64,000 bases of DNA from Lutibacillus sp052034115 (GCA_052034115.1 JBPOIZ010000061.1:1-64000), one strand, 5' to 3'; shown: positions 26,919 through 35,799, counted from the first letter of the stretch. The notes: generated by a model not told the origin, from the letters alone. Numbers and translations: made by a program.

Positions 26919-27410
26919 GTGCTCATTCGTCGAGGCACGTCCCGGGACGTGCGCGCCATCCGCGAGCTGACCGCACCGTTGGTGGATGGCCGCGTGCTCG
27001 TCGCCAAGGATGCGGTGACCTACTACGAGGCGATCCAGCAGTTCCGCGTGGCCGAGGTTGACGGCGCGGTCGTGGGCTGCGGTGCGCTGCACGTCATGTG
27101 GGAGGACCTCGCCGAGATTCGCACCCTGGCCGTGGCCCCGTCGCACGCCGGGCGCGGCATAGGGGGCGCACTGCTCGATGCGCTGGTGCAGGACGCCCGG
27201 GACCTGGGTGTGGACCGGCTCTTCTGCCTGACCTTCGAGGTGGACTTCTTCGCCCGGCACGGGTTTGGGGTCATCGAGGGTCAGGCAGTTGCGCCGGAGG
27301 TGTTCGCCGAGCTGCTTCGCTCCTACGACGAAGGGGTCGCCGAGTTCCTCGACCTCGAGCGGGTCAAGCCGAACACGCTGGGCAACACCAGGATGCTGCG
27401 GACCCTCTAG
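26919..27410 (+). CDS. Amino-acid N-acetyltransferase (ArgA-like GNAT)
   Basis: 163 residues. The GNAT core includes EIRTLAVAPSHAGRGIGGALLDALV, with the acetyl-CoA loop GRGIG, then LFCLTFEVDFFARHGF. The arrangement and length match the short stand-alone N-acetylglutamate synthases of Actinobacteria that start arginine synthesis; substrate is inferred. GTG start. Convergent with an ABC transporter gene through a shared hairpin. Confidence 0.75.
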   Translation: MLIRRGTSRDVRAIRELTAPLVDGRVLVAKDAVTYYEAIQQFRVAEVDGAVVGCGALHVMWEDLAEIRTLAVAPSHAGRGIGGALLDALVQDARDLGVDRLFCLTFEVDFFARHGFGVIEGQAVAPEVFAELLRSYDEGVAEFLDLERVKPNTLGNTRMLRTL

Positions 27411-27422
27411 CGGGACAGACCC

Positions 27423-27441
27423 GGCCGGGTCATTCCCGGCC
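27423..27441. terminator. Bidirectional terminator hairpin
   Basis: Perfect 7-bp stem GGCCGGG / CCCGGCC with loop TCATT, in the 19-bp gap of two convergent genes. The stop codon of the ABC ATPase gene lies in the loop. Confidence 0.65.
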
Positions 27442-28404
27442 CTGCTGCGCGAGGTAGACGCGGCGCACGACGTCCTCCACATCCGGCTCCTCGATGGTCA
27501 GGTCGACGACCGAGACGCGGGCGGCCACCTCGGCGAGCAACGCCGCCGCGGTCGTGGCGGCGGGGTCGAAGGCCACTCGCTGCCGCAGCCCGCCGCCCTC
27601 CGACGACAGGTGCCGGGCCCCGGTCAGGCCGGTCAGGTCGGGGTGCGGCTCGGCGAGGTCCACGGTCAGGACCCGTTGCGCGCCGACCCGGGCCGTCAGG
27701 CCCTCGAGCGTCCCGTCGAAGGCCATCCGACCGTGGTCGACCAGCACGATGCGGTCACACAACCGGGCCACATCGCCCATGTCGTGCGTGGTGAGCAGCA
27801 GGGTCGTCCCGTGCTCGGCCCGTTGCTCGATGAGGAACTCGCGCAGCCTCTGCTTGCTCAACACGTCCAACCCGATGGTCGGCTCGTCGAGGATGACCAA
27901 CTCGGGCCGGTGGAGCAGCGCCGCAGCAACCTCGCCGCGCATCCGTTGCCCCAGGGAGAGCTGCCGCACCGGCGTGTCGAGGGTCGGGCCCATGTCCAGC
28001 CGCTCCACGAGGTCGGCGGTGCGGGCCGCCGCCTCGGCCGCCGGGACCCGGTGTATGGCGGTCAGCAGGTCGAAGGAGTCCCGCAGCGGCAGATCCCACC
28101 ACAGTTGTGAGCGCTGGCCGAAGACGACGCCGACCTTCCCCGCGAGCGTGCGTCGTTGCCGGACGGGTTCGAGCCCGCAGGTGAGCACGGTGCCGCCGGT
28201 GGGGACGAGGATCCCGACCAGCATCTTGATGGTCGTGGACTTGCCCGCCCCGTTGGCCCCGATGTAGCCGACCGACTCGCCGGCCTCGACGGTCAGGGTC
28301 AGGTCCTTGACCGCGGTCAGCCGCTCGGCCCGCCCCAGCGGATGCTTGCGGGTGCCCTTGCGGCCGAAACTGCGGGTCAGCGACTCGGTGCGGATGATGC
28401 TCAT
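27430..28404 (-). CDS. ABC transporter ATP-binding protein
   Basis: 324 residues. Walker A GANGAGKST, Q-loop VVFGQRSQLWWDLP, signature LSLGQRMRG, Walker B LVILDEPTIGLD and the switch His in LLTTHDMGD. A C-terminal regulatory extension of about 90 residues is typical of ABC-2 exporters of the daunorubicin/DUF990 type. ATG overlaps the stop of the upstream permease gene (ATGA). Substrate unknown. Confidence 0.9.
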   Translation of the reverse strand: MSIIRTESLTRSFGRKGTRKHPLGRAERLTAVKDLTLTVEAGESVGYIGANGAGKSTTIKMLVGILVPTGGTVLTCGLEPVRQRRTLAGKVGVVFGQRSQLWWDLPLRDSFDLLTAIHRVPAAEAAARTADLVERLDMGPTLDTPVRQLSLGQRMRGEVAAALLHRPELVILDEPTIGLDVLSKQRLREFLIEQRAEHGTTLLLTTHDMGDVARLCDRIVLVDHGRMAFDGTLEGLTARVGAQRVLTVDLAEPHPDLTGLTGARHLSSEGGGLRQRVAFDPAATTAAALLAEVAARVSVVDLTIEEPDVEDVVRRVYLAQQGRE

Positions 28405-29258
28405 CCGCCACCCCCTTGATAGTGCCGGACGCCGGTGCGCCACAGGAGCAGAGCCAGGGCCCACACCGTCGCGACGGCTACCGGGAGGAACCACGCCAAC
28501 CCCTGCTGGAATGGCCCGGCGCCAGGCAGGTCCAGGACGACCAGGGCGGGGAGGTAGCCGGTGAAGGCCACGGGCACGACGAAGCCGAAGAAGACCCGCA
28601 ACGGCCCAGGCCACACCGAGGGCGGCGTGACCGCGGCATACCGGCCGCCATACGTGAAGGCGTTGGGCATCTCGGGAGCGTTGACGGTGAAGAACTGCAG
28701 GCCGGCCGCAGCGACGAACATCGCCGCATAGATCAGCGGTGAGCAGAACAGCGCCAAGGCGAGCATTGCGGCGCGGGGGATCGACCACGTGATGTCGTTG
28801 ATGAGCACGGCGGCGACCAGGATGACCACGCCGACGGCAGCTCGGGCCAGCCGACGCAACGAGATGTCACTCGTCACCAGCTGCGCCAGCAGCGGCTGCG
28901 GACGCACGTAGTAGACATCGAGCGTCCCGGTCCGAAGGTAGTCGGGCAAGTTGTCCAGGTGCCCGAAACACAGGTCGCCGAGGCAGAAGCCGATCTCGGC
29001 GAGCGCGAAGATGAGCAGGATGGCGTGCACGTCGATGCCGCCGATGGCCCCGGTTGCGGAGAAGATGATGAACGTCTCGGCGAACTCGACGATGCCCACC
29101 AGGCCCGCACCGACGGCGTCGGTGATGAACGGGATCCGATAGCTCATCCGCGCGCGCACGCGCGAGCCGAGAACGGCCCGGTAGGCGGCCCAGGCCGTCG
29201 GTCGGACGTCGGTGGCGCTCCCGGCCAGCGCCCGCGCGGCCGACGACCGCCTAGCCAC
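28401..29258 (-). CDS. ABC-2 type permease (DUF990-like), second of pair
   Basis: 285 residues with six predicted membrane segments (for example VGAGLVGIVEFAETFIIFSA and VGVVILVAAVLIND). The DNLPDYLRTGTLDVYYVRPQP stretch after TM2 is typical of the DUF990 family. Overlaps the ATPase gene by 4 bases and the other permease gene by 8, forming a three-gene exporter operon. Confidence 0.8.
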   Translation of the reverse strand: MARRSSAARALAGSATDVRPTAWAAYRAVLGSRVRARMSYRIPFITDAVGAGLVGIVEFAETFIIFSATGAIGGIDVHAILLIFALAEIGFCLGDLCFGHLDNLPDYLRTGTLDVYYVRPQPLLAQLVTSDISLRRLARAAVGVVILVAAVLINDITWSIPRAAMLALALFCSPLIYAAMFVAAAGLQFFTVNAPEMPNAFTYGGRYAAVTPPSVWPGPLRVFFGFVVPVAFTGYLPALVVLDLPGAGPFQQGLAWFLPVAVATVWALALLLWRTGVRHYQGGGG

Positions 29259-30057
29259 CTTGGATCTCCAACCGGCGAGAGCCCGCGCGGGTCAGCCACG
29301 CGCCGAGGGCCCACACGGCGGCCAGCCAGAACGCCTGCTCGCCCAGCACGACATACGCCGACATCCCGGTGACACGACCGGAAAGGAGGTCGACCGGGGA
29401 CATGAGCAGAGACGGGAACGGGGTGAAGGCCGCGACGGTCTGAAGCCACGGGGGCATGAGCGGCAGGGGGACGAACAGGCCGGCGAGGAACGAGCCGAAC
29501 ACCATGTAGAGCGTCTGCAGCCCGCGTGCGTCGACGACCCAGAAGCCGAGCACGCCCAGGGCGTAGCGACACGCGGAGGACAGGACGACCGCGAGTATCG
29601 CGGAGGTGACCCCGAGCAGGTAGGGCGCCGCGGTGCCGGGGAGGAACAGCCCGGTGGTCAAGGCCCCGACCGCCAGGGTGGGCAGGGTGCGGGGGAGGAG
29701 CCCGAACAGGCCACGGCCCACATCGTCGGCGATGTGGGCCTGCTGGAGGTCCACCGGCCTGGTGAGGTCGATCGCGACCTGACCGCTGCGGGTTGTTGCC
29801 GCGATCTGTGAGCCGCCCCAGGGCTGGATGAACCCGATGAGGCCCTGCGAGACCCAGACGTAGGCCGCCATCGTCGTCGTGTCGTAGCCGCGCAACGACC
29901 CACCGGCAGCACCGACCGCCGCGAGCAGGACTGATGCCTTGATCAGGCCGAACACCGAGTTGGCGACTACCCCCGCGAGAGCGGCCAGCGGGTACGCCGA
30001 CTGGGTGCGGAACCCTGCCCGCACGAGCTGAGAAGTCAGGCTCGCCCCCTCGCGCAC
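29251..30057 (-). CDS. ABC-2 type permease, first of pair
   Basis: 268 residues with six membrane segments; GQVAIDLTRPVDLQQAHIADD matches the cytoplasmic loop of the partner permease (RTGTLDVYYVRPQPLLAQL), showing the two are distant paralogues forming a heterodimer. GTG start. TAGGCT lies 9 bases upstream and could be the operon's -10. Confidence 0.8.
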   Translation of the reverse strand: MREGASLTSQLVRAGFRTQSAYPLAALAGVVANSVFGLIKASVLLAAVGAAGGSLRGYDTTTMAAYVWVSQGLIGFIQPWGGSQIAATTRSGQVAIDLTRPVDLQQAHIADDVGRGLFGLLPRTLPTLAVGALTTGLFLPGTAAPYLLGVTSAILAVVLSSACRYALGVLGFWVVDARGLQTLYMVFGSFLAGLFVPLPLMPPWLQTVAAFTPFPSLLMSPVDLLSGRVTGMSAYVVLGEQAFWLAAVWALGAWLTRAGSRRLEIQGG

Positions 30058-30077
30058 AAACTCAAGAGCCTACGCTC

Positions 30078-30980
30078 CTAGCGCGGCAGGCGGAACCCGC
30101 CGTCGGGGAGCGCTTCGACCAGCCCGTCGCCGAGCAGCCCGTCGAGGCACCGCTGGCGCTGCGCGGGCTCGGGCCACGCTGCCTCGATCGCCGCCTGGTC
30201 GACCCCACGCAGGGCGTCTGCTCCGCGGACGACGGCGAGGAGCACGCCGCGGCACTGCCGGTCGGTGCCGGCCCAGGCCTGGCCACGCCGCGGTGGCCCG
30301 TCGTGCTCCGGTCGGCCGGCGCGAAACCAGGCGCATTCCCGGGCCGCCGGACACCCCGCGCAGCGGGGAGCCCGGGCCGAGCAGACCAAGGCGCCGAGCT
30401 CCATCGCGGCCACGTTCCACGTCACGGCATCCTCGCGCCGAACCGGCTGGGCCGCCCGCGCCAGAGCCCGTTCCGCGGCGGTCAGGGACGGGGCCGGGAA
30501 CGCCTGACCGAGGATCGTTCGGACCAGGACCCGGCGGATGTTGGTGTCGATGACCAGCGTCGGTGCACCGAACGCGAAGCACGCCACCGCTGCCGCGGTG
30601 TAGTCGCCGACGCCGGGAAGGCTGAGCAGATCCTCGTATGACGCGGGGACCTCGCCGCCGAACCGCTCGACGATGGCAGCGGCGGCTTGGTGCAGTCGCA
30701 GGGCGCGTCGCGGGTAGCCCAGCCGCCCCCACGCGAGCACCGCTTCGCCGGGTGGCTCAGCGGCCAAGGCCGCCGGCGTGGGCCATCGGTGCAGCCAGGT
30801 GCGCCATACCGGCTCGACCCGCGACAGCGGAGTCTGCTGAGCCATGATCTCCGAGACCAGGACGCCCCAGGCGGAGGTGGCGCTGTCGCGCCATGGCAGG
30901 GCCCGGGCGGCACCGGCATACCACTGCAGGATCGCGTCGTGGAGCCGGGCCAGGTCGGCACCGGCCGGCAGCGCGTTCAG
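30078..30980 (-). CDS. mutY: A/G-specific adenine glycosylase MutY, probable CTG start
   Basis: Removes adenine opposite 8-oxoguanine. 300 residues with the HhH motif LPGVGDYTAAAV and the 4Fe-4S ligands C-x6-C-x2-C-x5-C (CSARAPRCAGCPAARECAW). The first ATG in the frame (30845) would cut off LPWR and the catalytic Glu in SEIMAQQT. The frame continues upstream without any ATG, GTG or TTG until a stop, but a CTG at 30980 overlaps the disA stop as CTGA. I therefore propose CTG, translationally coupled to disA. Start confidence is moderate; the enzyme itself is clear. Confidence 0.88.
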   Translation of the reverse strand: MNALPAGADLARLHDAILQWYAGAARALPWRDSATSAWGVLVSEIMAQQTPLSRVEPVWRTWLHRWPTPAALAAEPPGEAVLAWGRLGYPRRALRLHQAAAAIVERFGGEVPASYEDLLSLPGVGDYTAAAVACFAFGAPTLVIDTNIRRVLVRTILGQAFPAPSLTAAERALARAAQPVRREDAVTWNVAAMELGALVCSARAPRCAGCPAARECAWFRAGRPEHDGPPRRGQAWAGTDRQCRGVLLAVVRGADALRGVDQAAIEAAWPEPAQRQRCLDGLLGDGLVEALPDGGFRLPR

Positions 30981-32068
30981 ACGTACCGCTCCAGGATGCT
31001 CGACTCGGCCAGCCGGGACAGGCCCTCACGCACCGCGCGCGCCCGGCCCTCGCCGACGCCGTCGACGTCCATGAGGTCCTCCAGATTGGCGGCCAGCAAC
31101 CGCTGGAGGGAGTCGAAGTGGTCGACGAGTCGGTCGATGATCGTCGGCGGCAGGCGGGGCACCTTGGACAGCAGCCGGAACCCGCGCGGGCTGGCCGCCG
31201 AGTCCAGGCCATCGCCGGTGACGCCTGGGCCGAAGCCGGCGGCCCGGGCAACGGCGGTCAGGTCGACCAGTTCTGGGGCCGTCAGGGCCATGAGGGCGGA
31301 CAGGGCCGCATCCACCGCCTTGGCTGCCTTGGCCGCCTTCGTCGCGCCCGTGTAGTCGCGGATGACCAACTCCCGGTCCGGTCCCAGACCGCCGATGAGT
31401 TCCTCGAGCTGCATGGCCAGGAGTCGCCCGTCGGTGCCGAGCTCGACGACATACCCCTGGATCTCGGCGCTGATCCGGCGGACCATTTCGAGTCGCTGCA
31501 GCACCGCGGCCACATCGCGGACCGTGACGAGGTCTTCGATCTCCAGCGCCGACAAGGTGCCGGTCACTTCGTCGAGCCGGGCCTTGTAGCGCTCCAGAGT
31601 CTGCAACGCCTGGTCGGCCCGGGACAGGATCGCCGCCGACTCCTCCAGGACGTGGCGTCGCCCGCCGACGTACAACGCGATGATGCGCATCGACTGGCTC
31701 ACCGACACAACCGGCATCCCGGTCTGCTTGGCCACCCGTTCGGCGGTGCGGTGCCGGGTGCCGGACTCGCTGGTCTCGATGGAGGAGTCGGGCACCAGGT
31801 GGGTGGCCGCGTGCAGGATCCGGGTGCAGTCCCGGTCGACGACGATGGCCCCGTCCATCTTCGCCAGCTCCCGCAGCCGGGTCGCCGAGAAACCGGCATC
31901 GAGCGGAAAGCCACCGGTGCACAGCGACTCGACGACCTTGTCGTGACCCAGCACGATCAGCGCGCCGGTGCGTCCGCGCAGGATGCGTTCGAGCCCGTCG
32001 CGCAACTCGGTGCCCGGCGCCACCGCGGCAAGGGTCGCGCGGACGAGAGCCTCGTCAGTGCGGTCCAC
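30977..32068 (-). CDS. disA: DNA integrity scanning diadenylate cyclase
   Basis: Makes c-di-AMP and pauses at branched DNA. 363 residues: an N-terminal DAC domain with DGAIVVD and GTRHRTAERV (the DGA and RHR active-site motifs), a helical spine and a C-terminal HhH domain (LMDVDGVGEGRARAVREGL). GTG start with GAGGAG upstream. TACGAT at 32121-32116 may give its own promoter in the 56-bp gap after radA. Confidence 0.95.
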   Translation of the reverse strand: MDRTDEALVRATLAAVAPGTELRDGLERILRGRTGALIVLGHDKVVESLCTGGFPLDAGFSATRLRELAKMDGAIVVDRDCTRILHAATHLVPDSSIETSESGTRHRTAERVAKQTGMPVVSVSQSMRIIALYVGGRRHVLEESAAILSRADQALQTLERYKARLDEVTGTLSALEIEDLVTVRDVAAVLQRLEMVRRISAEIQGYVVELGTDGRLLAMQLEELIGGLGPDRELVIRDYTGATKAAKAAKAVDAALSALMALTAPELVDLTAVARAAGFGPGVTGDGLDSAASPRGFRLLSKVPRLPPTIIDRLVDHFDSLQRLLAANLEDLMDVDGVGEGRARAVREGLSRLAESSILERYV

Positions 32069-32124
32069 GGGGGCTCCTCGGCTGGGGGCAACGTCGAGCG
32101 ACTGCTCGCGCCCTCATCGTAACG

Positions 32125-33522
32125 TCAGTGGATCCGGGTCACCGGCGCGACTTTCAGGCCCTTCGAGACGGCGGTGAGCAGGTCAGCCGCCGGCACGACC
32201 CGAATGCCGCCAGGTGGCACGCCATCCCAGCCGGCTGGCACGACCGCAGTGTCGAACCCGAGGCGGACCGCTTCGTTGAGCCGCCGGTCGATGCCGCTGA
32301 CCGGGCGGATCTCGCCGGCCAATCCCACCTCACCGAACGCCACCACGCCCGTGCCGACCGGTCGGTCGAGCACCGCGGAGGCCAGCGCCAGGGCGACCGC
32401 GAGGTCGGCGGCCGGCTCGACGACGCGCGCTCCGCCGACGGTGGAGATGTAGGCATCCGAGCCGCCCAGGGGAGCCTTGGCTCGGCGTTCGAGGGCGGCC
32501 AGGATCATCGCCACGCGCGAGGAGTCGACCCCGTGGGTGACCCGTCGCGGTGCGGTGCCGACGGCCTTGGCAACCAGGGCCTGGACCTCGGCGACCACGG
32601 GGCGCCGGCCTTCGAGCGTGACGGTGACGCAGGTGCCGCTGACCTGGAGGTCCCGGCTGGACAGGAACAGCCCGCTCGGGTCGGGCAGCGCGACGATGCC
32701 CCCCTCGGTCAGGTCGAAACAACCCACCTCGTCGGTGGGGCCATACCGGTTCTTCACGGCGCGGGCCATCCGCAGCCGGTTATGGCGGTCACCCTCGAAG
32801 GTGAGGACCACATCGACGAGATGCTCCAGGAGCCGCGGCCCGGCGATGGAGCCGTCCTTGGTGACGTGGCCGACGAGCAGCACGGTGACGCCGCGCGCCT
32901 TGGCGGCTGCGATGAGTGCGGCTGCCACCTCGCGCACCTGGGTGACCCCGCCCGCGGCGCCCTCGACCTCGGCGCTGGCGAGGGTCTGCACGGAGTCGAC
33001 GACGACGAGGGCCGGTGCGAGCGTGTCGAGGTGCGCCAGGACGGTGGCCAGGTCGGTCTCGGCGACGAGGAACAGGTCGGCGGCCATCGCCTCGATGCGC
33101 TCGGCTCGCAGCCGCACCTGCGCGGCCGACTCCTCACCGGTGACGTAGAGCGTCGAGCGGCCGGCCCGCGCGGCGCGGGCCGCGACGTCCAGGAGCAGGG
33201 TGGACTTGCCGACGCCGGGCTCACCGGCCACGAGGACGACCGAGCCGGGGACCAGGCCCCCGCCGAGCACCCGATCCAGCTCGCTGACCCCCGTGCGCAC
33301 CGCCGCGGACCGGGTGGCGTCGACCTCACCGATCCGCGCTGCGGGCGTCGTGACGACGCCTGCCCGGGTGCGCCCGGCACCGGCCCCAGCAGCTCCGGAC
33401 GCATCGGCGACCGTGCCCCAGGCCTGGCACTCGCCGCACCGGCCGACCCACTTCACCGCGGTCCACCCACACTCGGTGCAGCGATAGGCCGGCCGGCTGA
33501 CTCGCGCCTTGGTGGTGGTCAT
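32125..33522 (-). CDS. radA: DNA repair protein RadA (Sms)
   Basis: Branch-migration helicase in recombination. 465 residues: a four-Cys zinc finger (CTECGWTAVKWVGRCGEC), a RecA-like ATPase with GEPGVGKS near residue 97, the RadA motif KNRYG (normally KNRFG) and a C-terminal Lon-protease-like domain. The Phe-to-Tyr change is conservative. Start is 6 bases after a TACGGT box. Followed by disA and mutY, a genome-maintenance set. Confidence 0.95.
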   Translation of the reverse strand: MTTTKARVSRPAYRCTECGWTAVKWVGRCGECQAWGTVADASGAAGAGAGRTRAGVVTTPAARIGEVDATRSAAVRTGVSELDRVLGGGLVPGSVVLVAGEPGVGKSTLLLDVAARAARAGRSTLYVTGEESAAQVRLRAERIEAMAADLFLVAETDLATVLAHLDTLAPALVVVDSVQTLASAEVEGAAGGVTQVREVAAALIAAAKARGVTVLLVGHVTKDGSIAGPRLLEHLVDVVLTFEGDRHNRLRMARAVKNRYGPTDEVGCFDLTEGGIVALPDPSGLFLSSRDLQVSGTCVTVTLEGRRPVVAEVQALVAKAVGTAPRRVTHGVDSSRVAMILAALERRAKAPLGGSDAYISTVGGARVVEPAADLAVALALASAVLDRPVGTGVVAFGEVGLAGEIRPVSGIDRRLNEAVRLGFDTAVVPAGWDGVPPGGIRVVPAADLLTAVSKGLKVAPVTRIH

Positions 33523-33528
33523 GCGCTG

Positions 33529-33534
33529 ACCGTA
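33529..33534 (-). promoter_or_regulatory. Leaderless -10 box of radA
   Basis: Minus strand TACGGT, 6 bases, then ATG at 33522. Confidence 0.5.
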
Positions 33535-33564
33535 CGAGGCGGCACCGACAGGCCTTCGGCGACG

Positions 33565-33617
33565 CACCGGTATGGCGCACCGGGCATGGCGCCACGGTAT
33601 GGCGTACCGGGTAGGGC
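33565..33617. repeat. Four imperfect tandem repeats upstream of radA
   Basis: Units of 13-14 bp (caccggtatggcg, caccgggcatggcg, ccacggtatggcg, taccgggtagggc) fill the gap between the methyltransferase gene end and radA. They contain the CGGTATGGCG word that is frequent throughout the window, flanked by CCGGT/ACCGG arms. Confidence 0.65.
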
Positions 33618-33626
33618 CCGCCGCTG

Positions 33627-34337
33627 TCAGAACCGGCGCCAGCGCACGACGACGGCATAGTCCACGCCGGACGCGTCCGGGCCGACCTCGTCGAGGATCT
33701 GGTCCACCTCGTGCTGCGGGAACTCCATCGACAGCACGGCCGCGAAGTCCGTGGGGCTGGGGAAGGACCACCGCATCGTCGCCGGCTCCCGGGCCCAGCC
33801 CTGCCGTCGCCAGAAGCGCTCGACCGCATCGACGTCATACGTGGGGTATGCCCGCCGGAACCACCCACCGAAGGTGGACCTGGAGGCGTCGTTGTCCACG
33901 ACGGCGGCCACTGCTCCGGGCCGCAGCACCCGGGCCAGCTCGGCCAGCCCGGGCTCACAGCCGGCCCCGAAGAAGTACGCCCACCTGGCCAGAGCGACGT
34001 CGATGCTGGCATCGGCCAGGGGCAGCGCCTGGGCGCCGGCACACAGGACCGCAACCGGTGCCACCGCGGGGTGCGTCCGGCGGGTGGTCGCCACCCGTCC
34101 GGCGGCACGCCGGGCCAGCGGCGGGTGTGGCTCGACCCCGATGACGGCGGCCGCCCGGTCGGCGAGGCCGGGCAGGTGGAAGCCGGTGCCGCAGCCGACG
34201 TCCAGGACCACCCGAGCGGTCCAGTCGGCGACCTGCCGGAGCACGGCGTCGATGACCCCGTCCGGGTCGACCCCGAGGTTCTCGACCTCGTACCGGTCGG
34301 GATCGCCCCAGATGTTCGGGCTGGGGATGGCCGTCAC
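33627..34337 (-). CDS. Class I SAM-dependent methyltransferase
   Basis: 236 residues. Motif I VVLDVGCGTGFHLPGLA, motif II GVEPHPP and post-motif ARVLRPGAVAAVVDND define a Rossmann methyltransferase of the UbiE/Methyltransf_11 type. Substrate unknown. GTG start one base after the stop of the Cys-rich gene, so the two are co-transcribed. The longer frame upstream is a shadow of that gene. Confidence 0.8.
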   Translation of the reverse strand: MTAIPSPNIWGDPDRYEVENLGVDPDGVIDAVLRQVADWTARVVLDVGCGTGFHLPGLADRAAAVIGVEPHPPLARRAAGRVATTRRTHPAVAPVAVLCAGAQALPLADASIDVALARWAYFFGAGCEPGLAELARVLRPGAVAAVVDNDASRSTFGGWFRRAYPTYDVDAVERFWRRQGWAREPATMRWSFPSPTDFAAVLSMEFPQHEVDQILDEVGPDASGVDYAVVVRWRRF

Positions 34338-34338
34338 G

Positions 34339-35226
34339 TCAGGTGCTGGCAGCCCGACGCGCGTTCGCGGCGGCCCGGCGGCGCGCGGCGGCGGCGCGGC
34401 GCTGCTCTCGACGGGCCTGCTCCTGCGCGGCGGTGGTGGCCTCCAGGGTTGCCGGATGCACGTAGAGGGGCAGGAGGTTGCGGCCGGTGGCACGAGCGGC
34501 TTGAACGGTGCGCAGGTAGGCCGCACACCGCGCCTCCAGCTCGGCGTATGCCGCCGCACCCATGAGCTCGACGAGCTCCTCGCGCAGTGAGCGATAGACC
34601 GGCTCGCGGTTGGTGTGCGCGATGGAGTCCCCCGAGCAGTACCAGTCCAGGTCGTGACCGCCCGGCCCCCAGGCCCGGCGGTCGAACTCGGAGATGGAGA
34701 CCTCCAGGTATGACGAGGCGTCCGGGAGGTCGACGGTGCGGTAGCTGCGGCGAATGGGCAGCTGCCAGCAGACATCCGGCTTGACCTCGTGGGGCGCCAC
34801 CCCGGTGAGCACCCCGTGAACGTGCAGGGCGCATCCGGCGCCCGTGGGGAACCCGACGCGATTGAGGAAGACGCACGCCCCATCGACGCGCCGGGTCTTG
34901 CGGGTGCCGTCGGCGTCGACCTCGGTCCAGCGGTCCAGGGCTCCGGATGTCGCATCGGCGTGGGCGTGGTACTGCCAGATGTCCGGGTCGAGCCGGTCGA
35001 CCACCTCGGCGACCCGGTCGAGGTCCTCACCGTCGGTGAAGTGGGCCCCCATCGTGCAGCAGCCGTCGTGCGGGCGGTCGGCATAGATGCCCCGGCAGCC
35101 ATCGCCATACAGGCACCGCCAGTTCGAGGTCAGCCAGGTCAGGTCACACCGGAACCGCTGGCCCGTGATCGCGGGGTCGTCGAACTCGACCCAGATACGG
35201 GCGGCGTTCAAGGGAGCCTCGACCAC
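34339..35226 (-). CDS. Uncharacterised Cys-rich protein
   Basis: 295 residues with no signal peptide. An N-terminal cluster CLYGDGCRGIYADRPHDGCCTMGAHF plus later single Cys residues suggest metal or iron-sulfur binding, reminiscent of YkgJ-type CxxCxxCC proteins, but I cannot assign a family. The C-terminus is an Ala/Arg helix. GTG 35226 chosen because it is exactly 6 bases after TACCCT. Coupled to a methyltransferase gene. Function unknown. Confidence 0.65.
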   Translation of the reverse strand: MVEAPLNAARIWVEFDDPAITGQRFRCDLTWLTSNWRCLYGDGCRGIYADRPHDGCCTMGAHFTDGEDLDRVAEVVDRLDPDIWQYHAHADATSGALDRWTEVDADGTRKTRRVDGACVFLNRVGFPTGAGCALHVHGVLTGVAPHEVKPDVCWQLPIRRSYRTVDLPDASSYLEVSISEFDRRAWGPGGHDLDWYCSGDSIAHTNREPVYRSLREELVELMGAAAYAELEARCAAYLRTVQAARATGRNLLPLYVHPATLEATTAAQEQARREQRRAAAARRRAAANARRAAST

Positions 35227-35232
35227 CTGCAC

Positions 35233-35238
35233 AGGGTA
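35233..35238 (-). promoter_or_regulatory. Leaderless -10 box of the Cys-rich protein gene
   Basis: Minus strand TACCCT, 6 bases, then GTG at 35226. A perfect palindrome lies 50 bases further upstream. Confidence 0.5.
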
Positions 35239-35271
35239 CGGCGCGGGAGGTCGACTCGATGGGTGAGGTAA

Positions 35272-35301
35272 TTGACGCGCCGAAGTTGTTGACGCGTCAA
35301 C
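35272..35301. promoter_or_regulatory. Palindromic operator candidate GTTGACGCGTCAAC with extra half site
   Basis: A perfect 14-bp palindrome at 35288-35301, plus a further TTGACGCG half site 17 bp upstream (35272-35279), in the gap between the Cys-rich gene and a small membrane protein gene on the other strand. TTGACG could double as a -35 element. Regulator unknown. Confidence 0.5.
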
Positions 35302-35394
35302 TCGCGGTCTGTTGTCATAGAGGGGACGTCGGGGCGTCGTACAGTTGCCCACACCCCGCCCGGTGTCCCCCCGGGCCAAGGATCCGAGGTCGCA

Positions 35395-35604
35395 ATGCCC
35401 CTGCTCCTCTTGGCTGTGCCCACCGTGATAGTCCTTGTCGCGGTCGTCATCCTCCTTGCCGAATGGCGCGCCACCGGAACCGACCTCGACCGCCTCTTCG
35501 CTTCGCTGCCCACATCGGAGTCGGTCCCTGCCCACCCCGGGCTGTCCCTGGACGGGCCGCTGGTTCGTCGCCCCGCGCGTCCGGCCGCCCCGCTGAGCCG
35601 CTGA
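35395..35604 (+). CDS. Small single-pass membrane protein
   Basis: 69 residues: a hydrophobic N-terminus (LLLLAVPTVIVLVAVVILLA) followed by an acidic-to-basic tail. ATG preceded by GAGG at a good distance. No family recognised; reality is supported only by start context and composition. Divergent from the Cys-rich gene across the palindrome. Confidence 0.45.
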   Translation: MPLLLLAVPTVIVLVAVVILLAEWRATGTDLDRLFASLPTSESVPAHPGLSLDGPLVRRPARPAAPLSR

Positions 35605-35799
35605 GGTCCGTCCTCCCACTCCCGCGCGACCGACGTCCGCCCCGGCGACCCGCACTCCGGGACACAGGCACCGCAGCTGTGTGGCCATCAGGGCGTGGGT
35701 GAACGCGCGGCTCCTCGCCCGGCCGCGGCTGGCACCCATCCCCCGCCCAGCCGCGGCCGGGTCTTCCGGACCTCAGCCGAGATCAACGCGACCGGCGGA

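Noticed and set aside
30078..30845. mutY starting at the first ATG
   Set aside because: This would remove the catalytic Glu and LPWR motif, which are encoded in frame just upstream.
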